Assembly (NCBI RefSeq): GCF_000237925.1
Contig: NW_017386029.1
Coordinates: forward strand, 558,001 to 622,000
Length of the DNA: 64,000 nt
Direction of reading: 5' to 3'
Source of the DNA: Schistosoma mansoni
Taxonomy: Eukaryota > Platyhelminthes > Trematoda > Strigeidida > Schistosomatidae
The notes beneath the pieces were generated by a model, which ran no database searches, had not been told where the DNA came from, and saw only the letters and a program-made list of their open reading frames with translations. Below are positions 12,501 to 26,915 of this stretch, piece by piece. Numbering within the stretch: the stretch's first letter is position 1; each line of letters starts with the position of its first letter. A program made the translations under genes and the position numbers.

Positions 12501-15500
12501 ATATTTTTTCATAGCATTCGAGGTATGATTTAAGTGTGTTGTCTAACGGAATGATTTCAAAAGAACAACGTTAATTGCTTTTAATCACGACCATGTCGGA
12601 AGTTGATACTTGTCACTGATAGTAGTTTATGGTCTCAACAATGCTGCAGACTACAAGCTCCGTTATTTAGTCTCCGATCACCAAAAATACTATCCTCTGT
12701 GCTTATACATCCAATCCATACATTTAAATTGCCAGCAAGGAATTCCTTCCATAGTTCAAGCGGAAACGGACAAAATTTTCGCGACACATTCGTAATTCGT
12801 CCCGACCTACAAACTTTCAATATTAAATGACCCAAGTGGATGTTTTAGATTCAGATTTGTGTAGTAAGGACAGAAGGCATACGGCCTATGTTACTCTTTT
12901 TTAGTGTGCTTCTGTGAGTGTCTAGTCTTCTATTGAATAAGCTAATTAAGGGTGTGGACACTACTACTTCGGGTAACAGGTTCCAAGAATTGATTACTCG
13001 GTGTGAAAACCTGCACGCCACCAGTATTTTGTTCATTCTTGGCTTTTCTATTCGCCCGCTCTGTCCTCTGAGATGTCTCGATCTAGTGAGAAGATAAAGA
13101 AAGAATATATTAGGTCCGAAATCATTTCTTAGTATTCTATACATAAAAATCAGATCACTTCCTAATCTGTTATCGGACAGAACAAATATGTCTAGCTTCT
13201 CAAGTCGCCATTTGTATGGTATACCCAGGTGTTCTGGAATTGCACGGGTAGCTGTCCTTTGTACTTTTTCCAGGATATCCGAGTCACCATTTAAACAGAG
13301 GCTTGCGGTTTGAACACAGTTCTCAAGCTTATTTCTCACTTGAATGAATAAATCTACAGTTTAGTATCATGTTAAAATATAAACAACTAATCTAATTATC
13401 ATTTCGGTGCACAATTCTGCATATGACCGTGTTTTAATAATCATAAAATGTTTTTGCAAATAATTTTTTCCTCATGTCCACATATTTTGCATGTATTCCT
13501 TAGGCTTTTAGTCACTTCACCTTTGAACGAAGTGGTCATCGTCTGATTGTAGTTGATATACAGGGTGTTGGTAATCTATGGACAGATCCTCAAATTCATA
13601 CATTCAATGGTAAATCTTATGGAGATGGAAATCTGGGGATTCGTGGAATGGCTTTATTTTTTTATACACATCGATGCAATCCTTTATGTTTAGCGCTATC
13701 ATTAAGCCCTTTCGATTTACCAATAAGTGAAAAACTATCTACACCACTTAGTCAATTGTCTATGAAAGCGGAGGATAATCAAACTGAAAATATAGATGGA
13801 ATCAGTGATAATAATAATGTAAGTTGAAGAAGAACTCACAAATCCCCATGCGAAATGGATATCTTGCCCTAGATCTTGAGTTGTAATTATTTCTTCATAG
13901 ATAGCTTTTCTAACCATCTTTAATGTTTAATACTTCTTATTACTGTTACCAAAATCATTTCTATTGCTTCACCATTCATTATGCTAATTTTATCTCATGC
14001 TGAGTTGATATAACAAATTGGGTTAATGCACATATGTCTCAGGCTCTATGTTGGTTGTTACTGTCTGACTGAATGTACAGGATGTATAGGATTGAACACT
14101 GGTACTAAAGGTTTCATGGTGAATCATCATTTTCTTCATGATTACTGTTGTGAATAATCGAATACTAGAACTGTTCGGACTTTCGAAACTACTTTACGGA
14201 CTATTATTGTTCATATTTTTACCAAGTAATTATTAGATAACTATTAGATAATAGACCTACTAACTATTGTTATACTTATTATCTCTTATTTAGAAATAAC
14301 ACTTTCCTCATTCGAATTTAGAGGGGTTGAACTTCTACCAGGAGATTCACTTGTCGACTTAGAATATGCCGATGACGTAGTTCTATTTGGTGAAGACGCT
14401 GACAAAATGCAGTCTTCTGACCACTATAAGCAACTATGCAGGCATGTTCGGGATGCAATTCTGCCCCTCGAAATGCAAAATGTTACTTCAGGATCGGGCT
14501 GCATCGGCACCTGAACTAATGATAGTGAGTGAAGTAGTTGAGCGTGTCGACCGCTTCACTTATCTTGGGAGTTTCATCAGTCCTTGTGGTCTGCTGTGTG
14601 ACGAAATCTCAGCACGGATACAGAAGGCTCGTCTAGCTTTCGCCAACTTGCGTCATTTATGGCGTAGGCGAGATGTCCGTCTGGCAACAAAAGGACGGGT
14701 TTACTGTGCAGCAGTTCGTTCCGTCCTACTTTATGGCAGTGAAACATGGCCGGTAAGAGTAGAGGATCATAGGTGTCTTCAAAGCATTGCTCGTCTATCC
14801 TGGGACCACCGAGTAAGTAATGCAGTTGTTAGGAAACGGGTAATAGGTAAGGATGGCGAATCGATTGATGAAGTAGTGAAACTTCATCAGTTGAGATGGC
14901 TAGTACACGTGTTATGTATGCCCAACCACCGACTGCCACGTCGTGCGATGTTTTATGGTGTAGGAGTTAGGTTTGGAAGAAAGCTAGGTGCGGCCAGAAC
15001 AAAACGTGGCATAAATCCATGAAGTCACTGATAAGTGGACTGATCCATGTCGGTAGGTGTAGACTACCTAGTTTGGATGATAACAAACGGTGGTTAGAGA
15101 CCCTGAATGACATGGCTGAAAATCGTTTGCAGCGGTGAAGGTGCATCCACTCTTTGTGTTCTACCAAATTCTAATCTTCTGAATTCTTCATGTTCCTTTC
15201 GTTTTTCTCTTTCCAAATCTATTTCACTGGATTATACCCCTTGAACAACATCTTCAAACCCTAATCTTTCGGATTACTGCTTATACTCTTACTACCTCTA
15301 CCACTATGGGATTTGAATTGGCAACTGCATCTCTGTGCTAATGTGGTATGACAACTCGAACTGATGTAAGTACGTACGAATTTCTACGTTGTGACTAACT
15401 GAATGAAACTAATTGGCTACAAATCTTTCGCTCTGTTCCCTACTATTTATGGCGCAGTTGTGTTTAAAGGGTTATTTTTTATTCGGGGTACATTGTAGTG

Positions 15501-18500
15501 TGGTAATCTATGTGTATAAACTGATGAGAACTTGTCTGGACATCGATCAACGTCGCATTTTATCACCACCACCACCACCACCACATTATTTCGATCTATT
15601 TTATTATTTTAATTTCATCGTGCTAATATAATGTGACTTGGACCAAAACACATTTATGCTAGGCTGTACGTTGATGATGTCTGTCTGTCTTTGTTCAGCT
15701 ATCCTCTTTTGAAGTGTACTGCACGGAATATCTCTGCATCACTTGAATATTATTATTAGTCGATGTATGTATACTTTGGAAGTATTTGGTCATATTTGTT
15801 TTGATAGAAATTAGTCGTTTATCATGAAATTGTCAACTAAGCAATGGTGATATTAATTATAGAGTACTAATATGATGGAGCTAACTAATCAGTCTCCATA
15901 AAGTTACTAACACTCACCATCATTTTAGGTAGATGAATAGGTATCGCTGACTACATCAAGCGGTCAGTCAAATGTAACGAAGAACCTGGTACATATGCAC
16001 GTCGATTAAAGTTACTATACCCCATAAACGCAGTGAGATGAAATCGTCAGGGCAAATCCCATATCAGTAGTGGTATCGACTGTATTAATGACAATGGAAA
16101 AGATTAGGGATTGAATATACGATTCGAGAAGGAAATATAAATTGATGAAATAAACAGATTATGGATTTAGAAACTTGAGATTTAAGGAAAGATTAAAATT
16201 AAATGCACCTGCGCCGTTGCGAACGATTTCGAGTCATATTGCGCAACTTCTAACAGTTAGTTACATCAACCAAATGGTCTGTCATTATCTGCATGACTCG
16301 CTCTATTAGTCTGTCTTCATGAAGTGATACAACGTCTTGGTTTAGCCCCTTTCTACTTTTCTTCCAACTTACTCCTACATCACTCATCATCGCGTGTGTG
16401 AGGTAATCTGTGGACAGACATACGTAATACATATCCTCACCATCTCAATCGTTAAAGATTCACTTTGTCATCAATTTATTTGCTACGCTTACCTAGGATC
16501 GCACGACAAAGATGACGCGAATTCGAGTGTATAGTTTTGTTCTCAGTAATTGATCAGTTGAATCAAATCTTTACTTCTATCAATAAAGTCTCTAAATCGT
16601 CTGTTACACCAGGCTTGACTATATGCTAGTGTTTTATCATCTTTTGTATCTCATTCCTTTGTCATCTCTTTTTATTTACTTTTCTCATAAGTTCATTTGT
16701 GTTTTTGCCACCTAGATGTGTGATAAATTAGACGAGACTAAACTGTAGTAGTGAAAGAAAGTGGTATAGGTTTTTTAGATAACGTACCCTGACCTAGATT
16801 GGCTCAAATTGCTATGATTTTCTGCTTTTGAAATTGTATCTACTTTTTCTTACTATCTCATTTTTTGGCTACGTATTTGTCAGATTTTATCTTATTTATT
16901 AATTAACTCAGTTTAAAGAGTAAACACAATGAGTTGTTGCCTTTCGTGAATATTTTATTCAGATATATAGCTTGATGAGATTAATAACAAAATTTTTTTT
17001 ATTATTGTTATTGTTAATACATCAACTTAATTAAATATTAACTATTTGTCTAACTGTATACAATCAGGTGGAACTCAGTGGAACAGTAGCTATTCCAGCT
17101 TCCCGTCGTGATCGATATGGTATTCGTCGTTTAGTTTCAGAAAATATTGATTCATCTTATGATTTACGAGAGAATGCCAATAAACACAACAATGACACGA
17201 GTAGTGATTTTGTAGATCCATCCGACTTTGTGGAGTCTCATAGTGTACCTTCGCCTAAATTACCGTTTCTACCTTCCAGGTCTCCAGTTTCATGTAGAAA
17301 AAATATATTACAAAAGACTGATCAGATCAATGATCATAATTCAAATGTCGTTAACAATGGAAAACACAGTACAAAGTATAATACTAATACTACTACTACT
17401 GGTAATAATATTAATAATAATGATGCACGTACTAATGATTTAATATTTGGTCCAATTTCACTTCATAATAATTCGAATGATTCTGGCATAAGTTTTGATG
17501 GTCCATCGTTTGGTAGTGTGTTCAAAGCACAAAAAAGTCTTATTAGTGACCCTGGTTGTGATCCAGTATGTTCAGATTTGGATCAGTCAAATTCTCATTT
17601 GAATTCCACAGAAAATTCACAACAGCTCAGTAAAGTAAGTTTTTGGAGACTTTTTATTCCAGGAAAAGTTATTTCTAAATATGCCCATTAATAATAATCG
17701 CAACACTATTTTTGTTATTTTATTATTCGTGTACATCTTATTCTCAGATATTAGTGTCGTACAGAAATTTCCTAAATTTTCATCAACATTTCGTTTTCAG
17801 CTGTTATCCTAGTACATGCTTACAGTTAGAGCTGTGCGTTATGATAGCTCAGTTCATCGGTAAGATGCCGTATAAATTACTCCCCATGTTCTGACTGAAT
17901 AGTTATTAGAAGACAAAGTTGTAAACCATGTCTGGTAAATTTATTATTTATTTAAAGACATACATATTGGTACAAAAAGGCACCAGATACATATGCACCA
18001 CACAAAAGTCTTGCTTCTAGTAGGAGCGAGAGTAGTATTGTCAGTAGAATGCGTCATTTCATTTATTTGTATGTGGGCTGTGATACTGCCCGGGTGCCCA
18101 AACCGAAGCAGGTGGTTTTTTTAGGGGGCCACACCCCGAGCCTTTGACCTAAAGGTATGATCCACAAGGCAATGGAGCATCGTGAGGAGATGCAGTCCCA
18201 TGGTAGCCGATGACCAACAATTGGTTCTTACGCCAGTTGTCCCCTCAGGATACTGGAGCCCATGTGCACCATTGGTTTTGAATCCGGGTTTTCCAACTCC
18301 TCTAGGTGGACTCGTCGTGTCCACTAACCCGGTTAAAGCGCCGGACATTCGCTTTTCGTCCTCTCACTTTTGTGAACAACACCCGTGGCACGAGAAGGCA
18401 GTGAGTAGGACTTCCCTGTCAGAGGCTATATATTCGCTGGCCATGTGAGAGCATTTCGAGAAGGAGAGCGGACTCTCCCCACTCTCGGCCGTAATAGGGC

Positions 18501-21500
18501 ATTTGGGGGCTGGCAAAGCGAATGTAATTCTGGCTTAAGGAAACACAAAGTTATCGATATATAATATGTTTAGGTATTTGAGGTAGAGGTAATGTGTTGA
18601 GTGCATTAACGAAACATGGTCTAATATTTGTGACTAAGTTATTTTGGACATCATCTGTAGTTGTAATTCTGTTTTATTTTTACAAACATTTCTCGGACCA
18701 CTCTGTTTATATGTTTGAAAATAGCTTCTATTTCAGAGTAATGAAGCATTCAGTTTCAACCAAATTACTGTCTAGAACATTTGTCTTTGGGGGGAGGGTG
18801 ATGGAGTTTCGTCACGGGTTCAGAAAGCTCAGTTGGCTCTTCCAACTTCGGTCGCTTATTGTGTAACACGGGATATGTCTGACAGACAAAAGGGTGTGTA
18901 TACTGCGAAGCAGTTTTATCCTTTCCACTTTATGGCTGTGTAACATGGCCTTTAAAATTAAGATATTCGTAGATTACTAGTATTTGATCATACATTCCTT
19001 CGAGAAATTTCTGGTGTATGCTGAAAACACTGTGTCATCAGAACTGAGATTAGATACAGGGCATTACGTAAAGATGTCGAATCGATTGATGAGGCTATAA
19101 ATGTTCACCAGCTGAGATGGTTGGGATATGTATTATGTACATTCAACCACTTTCTACTTGGATTTGATATGTTTACTGGTACGGTTGTTTGGAAGAAAGC
19201 TTGTGGTAGTGTCGAGTCGCGATTGACTATGATCACCATCACAGACCAATTACGTGCCAATTACCAGGTTAAATGTCTCAGTAGGATAAATAATAGAAGG
19301 ACAGTTGTAGATTGTAGTTAGGATATATTTGTTGGTGATCTCGTGGTATCGAAATAATACCTATATCGTGCCAAAGTGTACAGGCGAGACTACTGTGCGT
19401 ACATAAGTTCAAGGTCACAAACAACGTAAAAAGTGTGTTTTTGGTACAATTAAACAAAAAGGTGCAGTAAAACAATCACTGGTGCAGTTGGTTATAATAA
19501 TAAATGTTTCCATTACACCAACTGCGTTCTCTTCATAAAAGTAGATCACTACAAGCTAATGGAGACTGAACTAAAACGTGACAGTCAATGAAGTAATTGC
19601 CTCGATTGTTGTTTTGGTTTTATTCATAGTAATTAACCGTTGGATTTGAATCATATATGCTGATATAGACTATCAGGTTGAGGTCCCTGAGATTATAGTA
19701 GCCAATCATCGGAGACATTAGATGTAACGGCTCAGAATCGTTCGCAATGGCCTAGGTGCATCCACTCTTCATCTTTCCTTAGATATTGAGTTTAGAAATT
19801 ATCTCGTGATCTTTTCTGCAAATTCATATTTCCTCAAATGCTATTGTCTGTGCCTGATCTTTACTACAATTCCAGATACTGTCACCACTACTCTAGTATC
19901 TCTCTGTGCTGATGGTCTGGCAACCTGAACCGATGCACATGTATCAGATTCTATATTAAGCATGGCTGATTGACGAGAGGGCTGGCACAATGTTTGGTCG
20001 GTCAAAATTTCTGTTACAACTACCGTCAAAATTACTATTTCAAACAATTTATCTAGGTGTATTTTCCAAATGTACGGTTATCCAAATAACACCAAAAAAC
20101 CCCCAGTTCTCCTAGTCCTTGCGATTTAGAAGAACTAAAAATAATTGAGGCAATTCATTGTATGTGTAAGGGTGGCTCGTCGGTGAACTCTAGGAAGCCT
20201 TAAGAAGCCCAGCAAGAGCCGCAGACATTCCATCCAATCACTGCTAGGCGAATATTCTAGAATGTCGACGTGTAGCTTCCCCATTGGATGGATGAGAATG
20301 ACCCCTATGTGCCTATTGGTTGTCTGAAATGATTATTTACTCTCAATCAAAAACTATAAATACACGAGATTTCTGTGCTATATTTTGACACTGTTTTGGG
20401 GAATAAAAGTTCCTACTTACTAGTCTTCTGTTTTCTCTCTTGCGACGTTGCGGGTTTCTATCGTTCAAGTAGTCAGTAGTACGCGGCATAGTATAAACAA
20501 AGCTCTAGTTATAACAGTATGTATTTTCTCTCATTATAGTAGTATGTCTTCCTTACAAAGTCTGATCAATGATTTTTTTATTTACAGTTAGTTTTTAAAT
20601 AATCGGATAATAACCAGTGAATAACCATAGTGACATGTATATTTTTCGTAAACACTTGGTTGAAATATTTTTAAAATTGTTTGTTATTGTTCTCTCGTTA
20701 TTTTTTAAATCGCCATACATATTGATTATTCGTAAATTTACGTGTATTCACATTTGGACATTGTTGTTGTCATCCACATACATAATACACAAAGCACATA
20801 TCACTTTAAATTGTGTGCATTATTGTTTTTTATCTTACTTTGTATTTACAATTCGTGTATATTCTGGTACAATAGTTTATTCACACTGATTTGAGTGATA
20901 TGGAATCTTATACGTAGTGAAATAGTCTACATTGACAGAGAATTATTAAACAGCCTTATTGACTGTAATAATGGTCAACCCCCCCTCGCGTCCTCTTGAA
21001 GCTCACAATTATCAATAGTTTATAACTTCAAATTGGTATTCTCTGTTAATTTGACATTCAGTCGTTTGATATGTTGAGGTAACTGAAAAACCCTTAAATA
21101 TTCCATTAGATCATATCATATAAGTTCAAAGTAATGTAACCAAATGGACGAATTACTTACTTACTTACGCCTGTTACCTCTCGTGGAGGAGCATAGGCCG
21201 CTCACCAGCATTCTCCAGCCAACTCTGTTCTGAGCCTTCCTTTCCAGTTCTTTCCAGTTGTTATTCATCCTTATCATATCTACTTCTATTCCCCGACGCA
21301 ATGTGTTCTTTGGCCTTCCTCTTTTTCGCTTCCCTTCCGGATTCCAAGTTAGGAATTGCCTTGTAATGCACATTGGTGATTTCCTTAATGTATGTCCTAT
21401 CCATTTCCAACGTCTTTCCCTAATTTCCTCTTCAGCTGGAAGCTGGTTTGTCCTCTCCCATAGAACGCTGTTGCTGATAGTATCCGGCCAATGGATGTTG

Positions 21501-24500
21501 AGCATTTTGCGTAGACAACTGTTTATAAATACTTGTACCTTCTTGATGATGGTCGTAATAGTTCTCCACGTTTCAGCTCCATACAGTAGGACTGGCTATC
21601 TTGACGTTCGTATTCAAGATTCTGACCTTGAAATTGGTTGAGAGTTGTTTTGAGTTCCATATGTTCTTCAATTGTAGAAATGCTGCCCTTGCTTTGCCAA
21701 TCCTCGCCTTTACATTTGCATCAGATCCTCCTTGTTTATCAACGATGCTCCCCAGGTACTTGAATGTTTCCACCTCTTCCAGAGTTTCGCCATCAAGTGT
21801 GATTGGGTTGGCGTTCTCCGTGTTGCATTTGAGAATCTTGCTTTTTCCTTTGTGAATGTGGAGGCCTATCGATGCAGAGGCTGCTGCTACATTTGCTGTC
21901 TTCATCTGCATATGTTCGTGTGTATGAGAGAGGAGGGCTAGGTCATCTGCGAAGTCCAAATCATCTAATTGATTCTGAGAAGTCCATTGTATTCCGTGCT
22001 TCTCCTCAGATGTCGAATTCTTCATAATCCAGTCAATCACCGGAAGGAAGAGGAATGGGGAGAGTAGACAGCCTTGTCTGACTCTGGTCCTTACTGGAAA
22101 TGCATCTGTCAGCTGTCCTCCATGCACCACTTTGCACTGTAGTTCATCGTATGAGTTTTGGATAATGTTGACAATCTTTTCAGGAACTCCATAGAGTCGA
22201 AGAAGTTTAATTCTTAACAAACCCTAGTGCAAAAGTTGTGAAAAGGCAGTTGATTTCAGAGTTTAGAAATATTTACTTAAGTGATTCTATAGAAATATTT
22301 TATAACTTGAAAATGACTTAGGCTATAAAAAATCGTAAGTTAGTGTATGTAGCAGTTTAGCACTTCTCAGCGGTGTAAAGCCCTTGATCTCATGTCGAAT
22401 CAACCCCAGGGTCTTTTCTGTTAGCTAGTCGTAATAGACGCAGAGCCTGCAGTTGAAGAACATCTGGAACTCAAAACAACTGTCAGCCAACACCAAGATC
22501 AGAATTTTCAATACAAATGTCAAGACAGTTCTAGTGTATGGGATGGAAACTTGGAGAACTACAAAAGTCATCATGCAGAAGATACAAGTGTTTCTTAACA
22601 GTTGTCTATGCAAAATACTTCGGAACCGTTGACCAGACATTATCAGTAACAACCTACTGTGAGAGAAAAACCAAATTTCAGAGGACGAAGAAATCAGGAA
22701 GAAGCTCTGGAAGTGGATAGAACACATATTGAGGAAATCACCCAACTGCACCACAAGGCAAGCCCTCACATGGAGTCCTGAATGTCAAAGGAGAAGAGGA
22801 AGACCAAAGGACACATTACGCCGAGAAATAGAGACAGACATGAGAAGAATGAACAAGGATTGGATAGAACTAGAAAGGAAGGTTCATGACAGAGTGGGCT
22901 TTAGAATGCTGGTCGGCGACCTATGCTTGATTGGGAGTAACATGCGTAAGTAAGTAATGTGGTTGAGTCATTAAATCAAAACCACATTACCAACCTTATT
23001 CAATTTGTTTTATGACGATCTTCATTCTTTGCTTGGATGACTGCACCGACCATAGCTTCTCACAATAGCTTCAGTAAAATTATCTCAAAGTTAGTTATTA
23101 GTATGGATATTCAAGTGGTTTTGTTAAGTGTTGTCTAAGTTGAAGAAAATATTCAAACAATTTATAATTCAGCCAGTGTTTGTGTTCTTAAGGTAAATTA
23201 ATCATATACACATGTAACGTTCTCTAATCCCAGTATTTGGACTAAGGTACCTAACAAGTTTACCTACTGTTTATAATTTTATGCACTGAAATTTGCCCGT
23301 AAATGAACATTCTCTCTCATGCTGATTTTCATTGCAGTAGGTACTAGTTTCGTATTGTCTTCGGCACTTGTATTCCCAAACGGAAAATCATGTGACTGAC
23401 TTTTTCTGCCAATAAATATTATGATGTGTTTGTCACACTATAATGATCAATAGGACATTTAGTTTTGTGATTGGTTCACCTATTTATTAATTGGCCTAGA
23501 TGTAATAGAAAAAACTGCAATATTTTAGGTGTCAATTTATTAGTAGCCTTCGCTGGACACTACTTTAACTGACGTAAAGTGTGTGTGTGTCGTTATTGTA
23601 CTACAAGTCTCCACAAAACGAAAGTTTTGCTCATAACCGAGTACGTAGTTAATGGGTACATATTACTTGTTGTCTGTTCTAATTATGTTGTTAACTGGCT
23701 AATGTTGGAAGTATGCACTAGTGGATTCTGACTCGGTGATATTTAAGGGATATCGTATTCATTATGAGACCTAAAGTTTATGGTTTACCATCATAAAAAT
23801 CCCCGAACTAGGATGAAATAATTGCTATATCCCGTTTTGGTTTTTATTTGATATTTCGTGATGTAATATGTCAAGTATGTAATTAAGTTAATGACAAAGC
23901 ACAGTTGTTTATTAAGCATAGTGGGCGTATGGGTTGTTGAACTTTCGCTCACCTTGGAAATACGGAGTGATATTCTCTATTTTATGAATAAAATAACAAA
24001 GTTTTGTTCACAATTGATTGATCACTGAATAATGTCCATTTTCATACTTAAATAGAGCAAGAAAGACATAATTTACAGAATAAAGCATAGCATGTTCAGT
24101 TTATGTAGCAAATCTTGTCGTTCTCTCTTTATCAAATTTACCAGTGGATCAGGAAGTATGAATTGTCACGTTTTTCTATTCCTCAATTCTGATTGAATCC
24201 CATCAACTAAATTGCAATTTGGTCACTAGTCTGATTGACTCGAATCATGTATTTCAGACATACTCATCGTACCATAAAATAGAAAATAACAATAATATAT
24301 GATCAAGCCAAAAGTGGCTGTGAGTGTAATAAACTAACTAATAAATCGGGAATAAGAATAATAAATCTTATAATTGTAGCCAATATGTCAAATGAAAGTT
24401 TATACCAAGTGAAGTATAAATATGTATAATCTAGTTAATATACATATAACAACAGTCCATGAATAATTCCTAACAGTTACCGTTAATTTATTCTTCGTTA

Positions 24501-26866
24501 GGATATAACATTTTGGATGATCATTAATCTAACATTATTTTCCTATTTCTATCATTTACTTCAACATAGAAAGAGATTAGATTGAAAATTATGTTTAAAT
24601 AGTGATCCGTAAGTCATAGTGAGTGTGTAACGTCTGATAATAACTCTTTTTGGTCTGAAGTTTAGACTAGGGATATGAAAGCTGTTGACTTTGACGGCAC
24701 CGGGCAGTAGTCGAGAGATATCCTGAATCGGCCATTTGATTTCGACCCAATGGTCTAAAGCTGCTGTGCTAACTACACAGGTTGAAGCTCATGAGTTCGT
24801 TCCCTTATGAGGTTGTAGATAAACACTGAGAAGTGCTATACTATGGTGAAATAGTTCTTCATTTAATGATATTTTGTGATAAAAAGAACTAAATTTGGAT
24901 TGAACACTTCACAAACCTCCTATTTTTAGGATAGGAATTATGGTGACTATAATAATCTCAACAATAAATACATGATTAATAATCACGTTAATGTGTGGTG
25001 GAAATGCACTAACAATTTAGTGTTAGGAGTGGAAAATATTGCTTTTTAAATAACAGTGAGAACTGGCAAACCGTTTAAAACGATAGGAAGTCAATTTTAG
25101 TGTATATAAGAAAATCGGGAGCTTTCAACTATGGATATTTGTTCTTACTTATGTTGTATTGTTAATGATTCACAGTAATACCCAGGTTCTACGTCGGTTT
25201 TGATTGACTGATTAATGTAAAACCCGACACTGAGATAAAGCTTTTATGTATTTTGTCAGTCTTTTTATATTGTTTGTGATTTAGATGCACGTGATTTAAG
25301 GGGGTTGAAAATATCTTGGATCATTTAAGATTTTGTCTTTAAACATGTACATTCAAGTTTGTTTTTTTTACTTTGTATACCTGAAATGTAGAACTGTGAT
25401 TCTACAGTTCAACGACTTACTTTTGGAATATTACCTTCCAAGCTTTAGTTGAAGAATCTAGTTTATGTATACTTAGTCACTATGAAAAAGAGGGTTACAT
25501 ACTTTACGCCACAAACCTTAAATCTGTTACATTCTGAGTCAATAGCAAAGTTCATTTATGACAAATGTTTATTTATCAGAAGGGGGTTTGTGGAGATTTA
25601 GTATTTTCATAGTTGAAAGCGTGAGTCAATTGAAGCTAGACCACCATGGAAAACCTGGAAGCACTGGTGAGGAGTCCCATAATAGGACGAAACGGCCGTC
25701 CAGTGCTTCCAGGTTTNNNNNNNNNNNNNNNNNNNNNNNNNNNNNNNNNNNNNNNNNNNNNNNNNNNNNNNNNNNNNNNNNNNNNNNNNNNNNNNNNNNN
25801 NNNNNNNNNNNNNNNNNNNNNNNNNNNNNNNNNNNNNNNNNNNNNNNNNNNNNNNNNNNNNNNNNNNNNNNNNNNNNNNNNNNNNNNNNNNNNNNNNNNN
25901 NNNNNNNNNNNNNNNNACAATTAGCCGGCATCCAACGTTTTTAATTTTAGACATTAACCCCTTTGTATGCCGGCTCAGTGGTCTATTTATTTATTGTCGT
26001 ATATCAATGTATTGTATGCACTGTTTGCACTTCTAATAGGCAATAAATAACATTCTTTTTAGAATAATAAATAATGTGTATATAATTAAGTTATCATGCG
26101 TATTTGTTCATCATAATCATGATTTTATGGAAGGTTATTATATGTAGTATTACATTTGTTTTTTGTTTAATTAATTTCATTAGGAAGCTGAACTAATTGA
26201 ATTTTTCCGTTCACATCAAGCTGGTCATCGAAGCAGTTCCATTGCAGCTTTACATGGTGCTGATACTGTGATTTTAGGTTTAGTAAGTATATAACCATTT
26301 ATTACCATTGATAATTTCTCAATATCTTATTATGCTGGTAAGATTAATTTTACTTGTACGATAATCATTTTCATGTATTATCATAATGAATACTGTTGTG
26401 ACTTGACAAAATAAACAAAGGAGGTATGACAATTCATCGGTTTTATGTCCGGCTTTTATCACGTGAATTATTCACCAATGGAATTACGACTTTCCCAACC
26501 TTAACACAGTACCAATCAATGACGTTCAACTGGTATGAGCAGTCTAGCGTCCTCATTGGTCCTTTGTCCGCCTAGCCCTTCCACTTGAGTCCAGAACACC
26601 AATTACAGCTTCTACTATACGAATCATTTATTTCAAGCATACTTTGTTTATATACTAGACAGACAGACTGCATCACATCATAAAATAGAAAATAATATTT
26701 GTACAAGATCAAGCCAAATGTGGCTGTGAACGTTGGACACAATAATCAATAAACTGAACATAATTCGGGAACAGTATATCGTATGACAATAGGTCAAAAT
26801 GAAGCTTATAATAAGATGAATATATATATATATATACAATCTAATTACTCAATAGTTAGACAATAA

Positions 26867-26915
<49 letters not shown>

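Noticed and set aside
18121-18448. Overlapping open frames of 75 and 88 codons on both strands
   Set aside because: They lie inside the 516-bp repeat family and are not kept open in the copies at 29430 and 56323; a by-product of its higher GC content.
25558-25954. Open frames crossing the N run
   Set aside because: They are open only because N cannot encode a stop; the same applies at 37340-37714.
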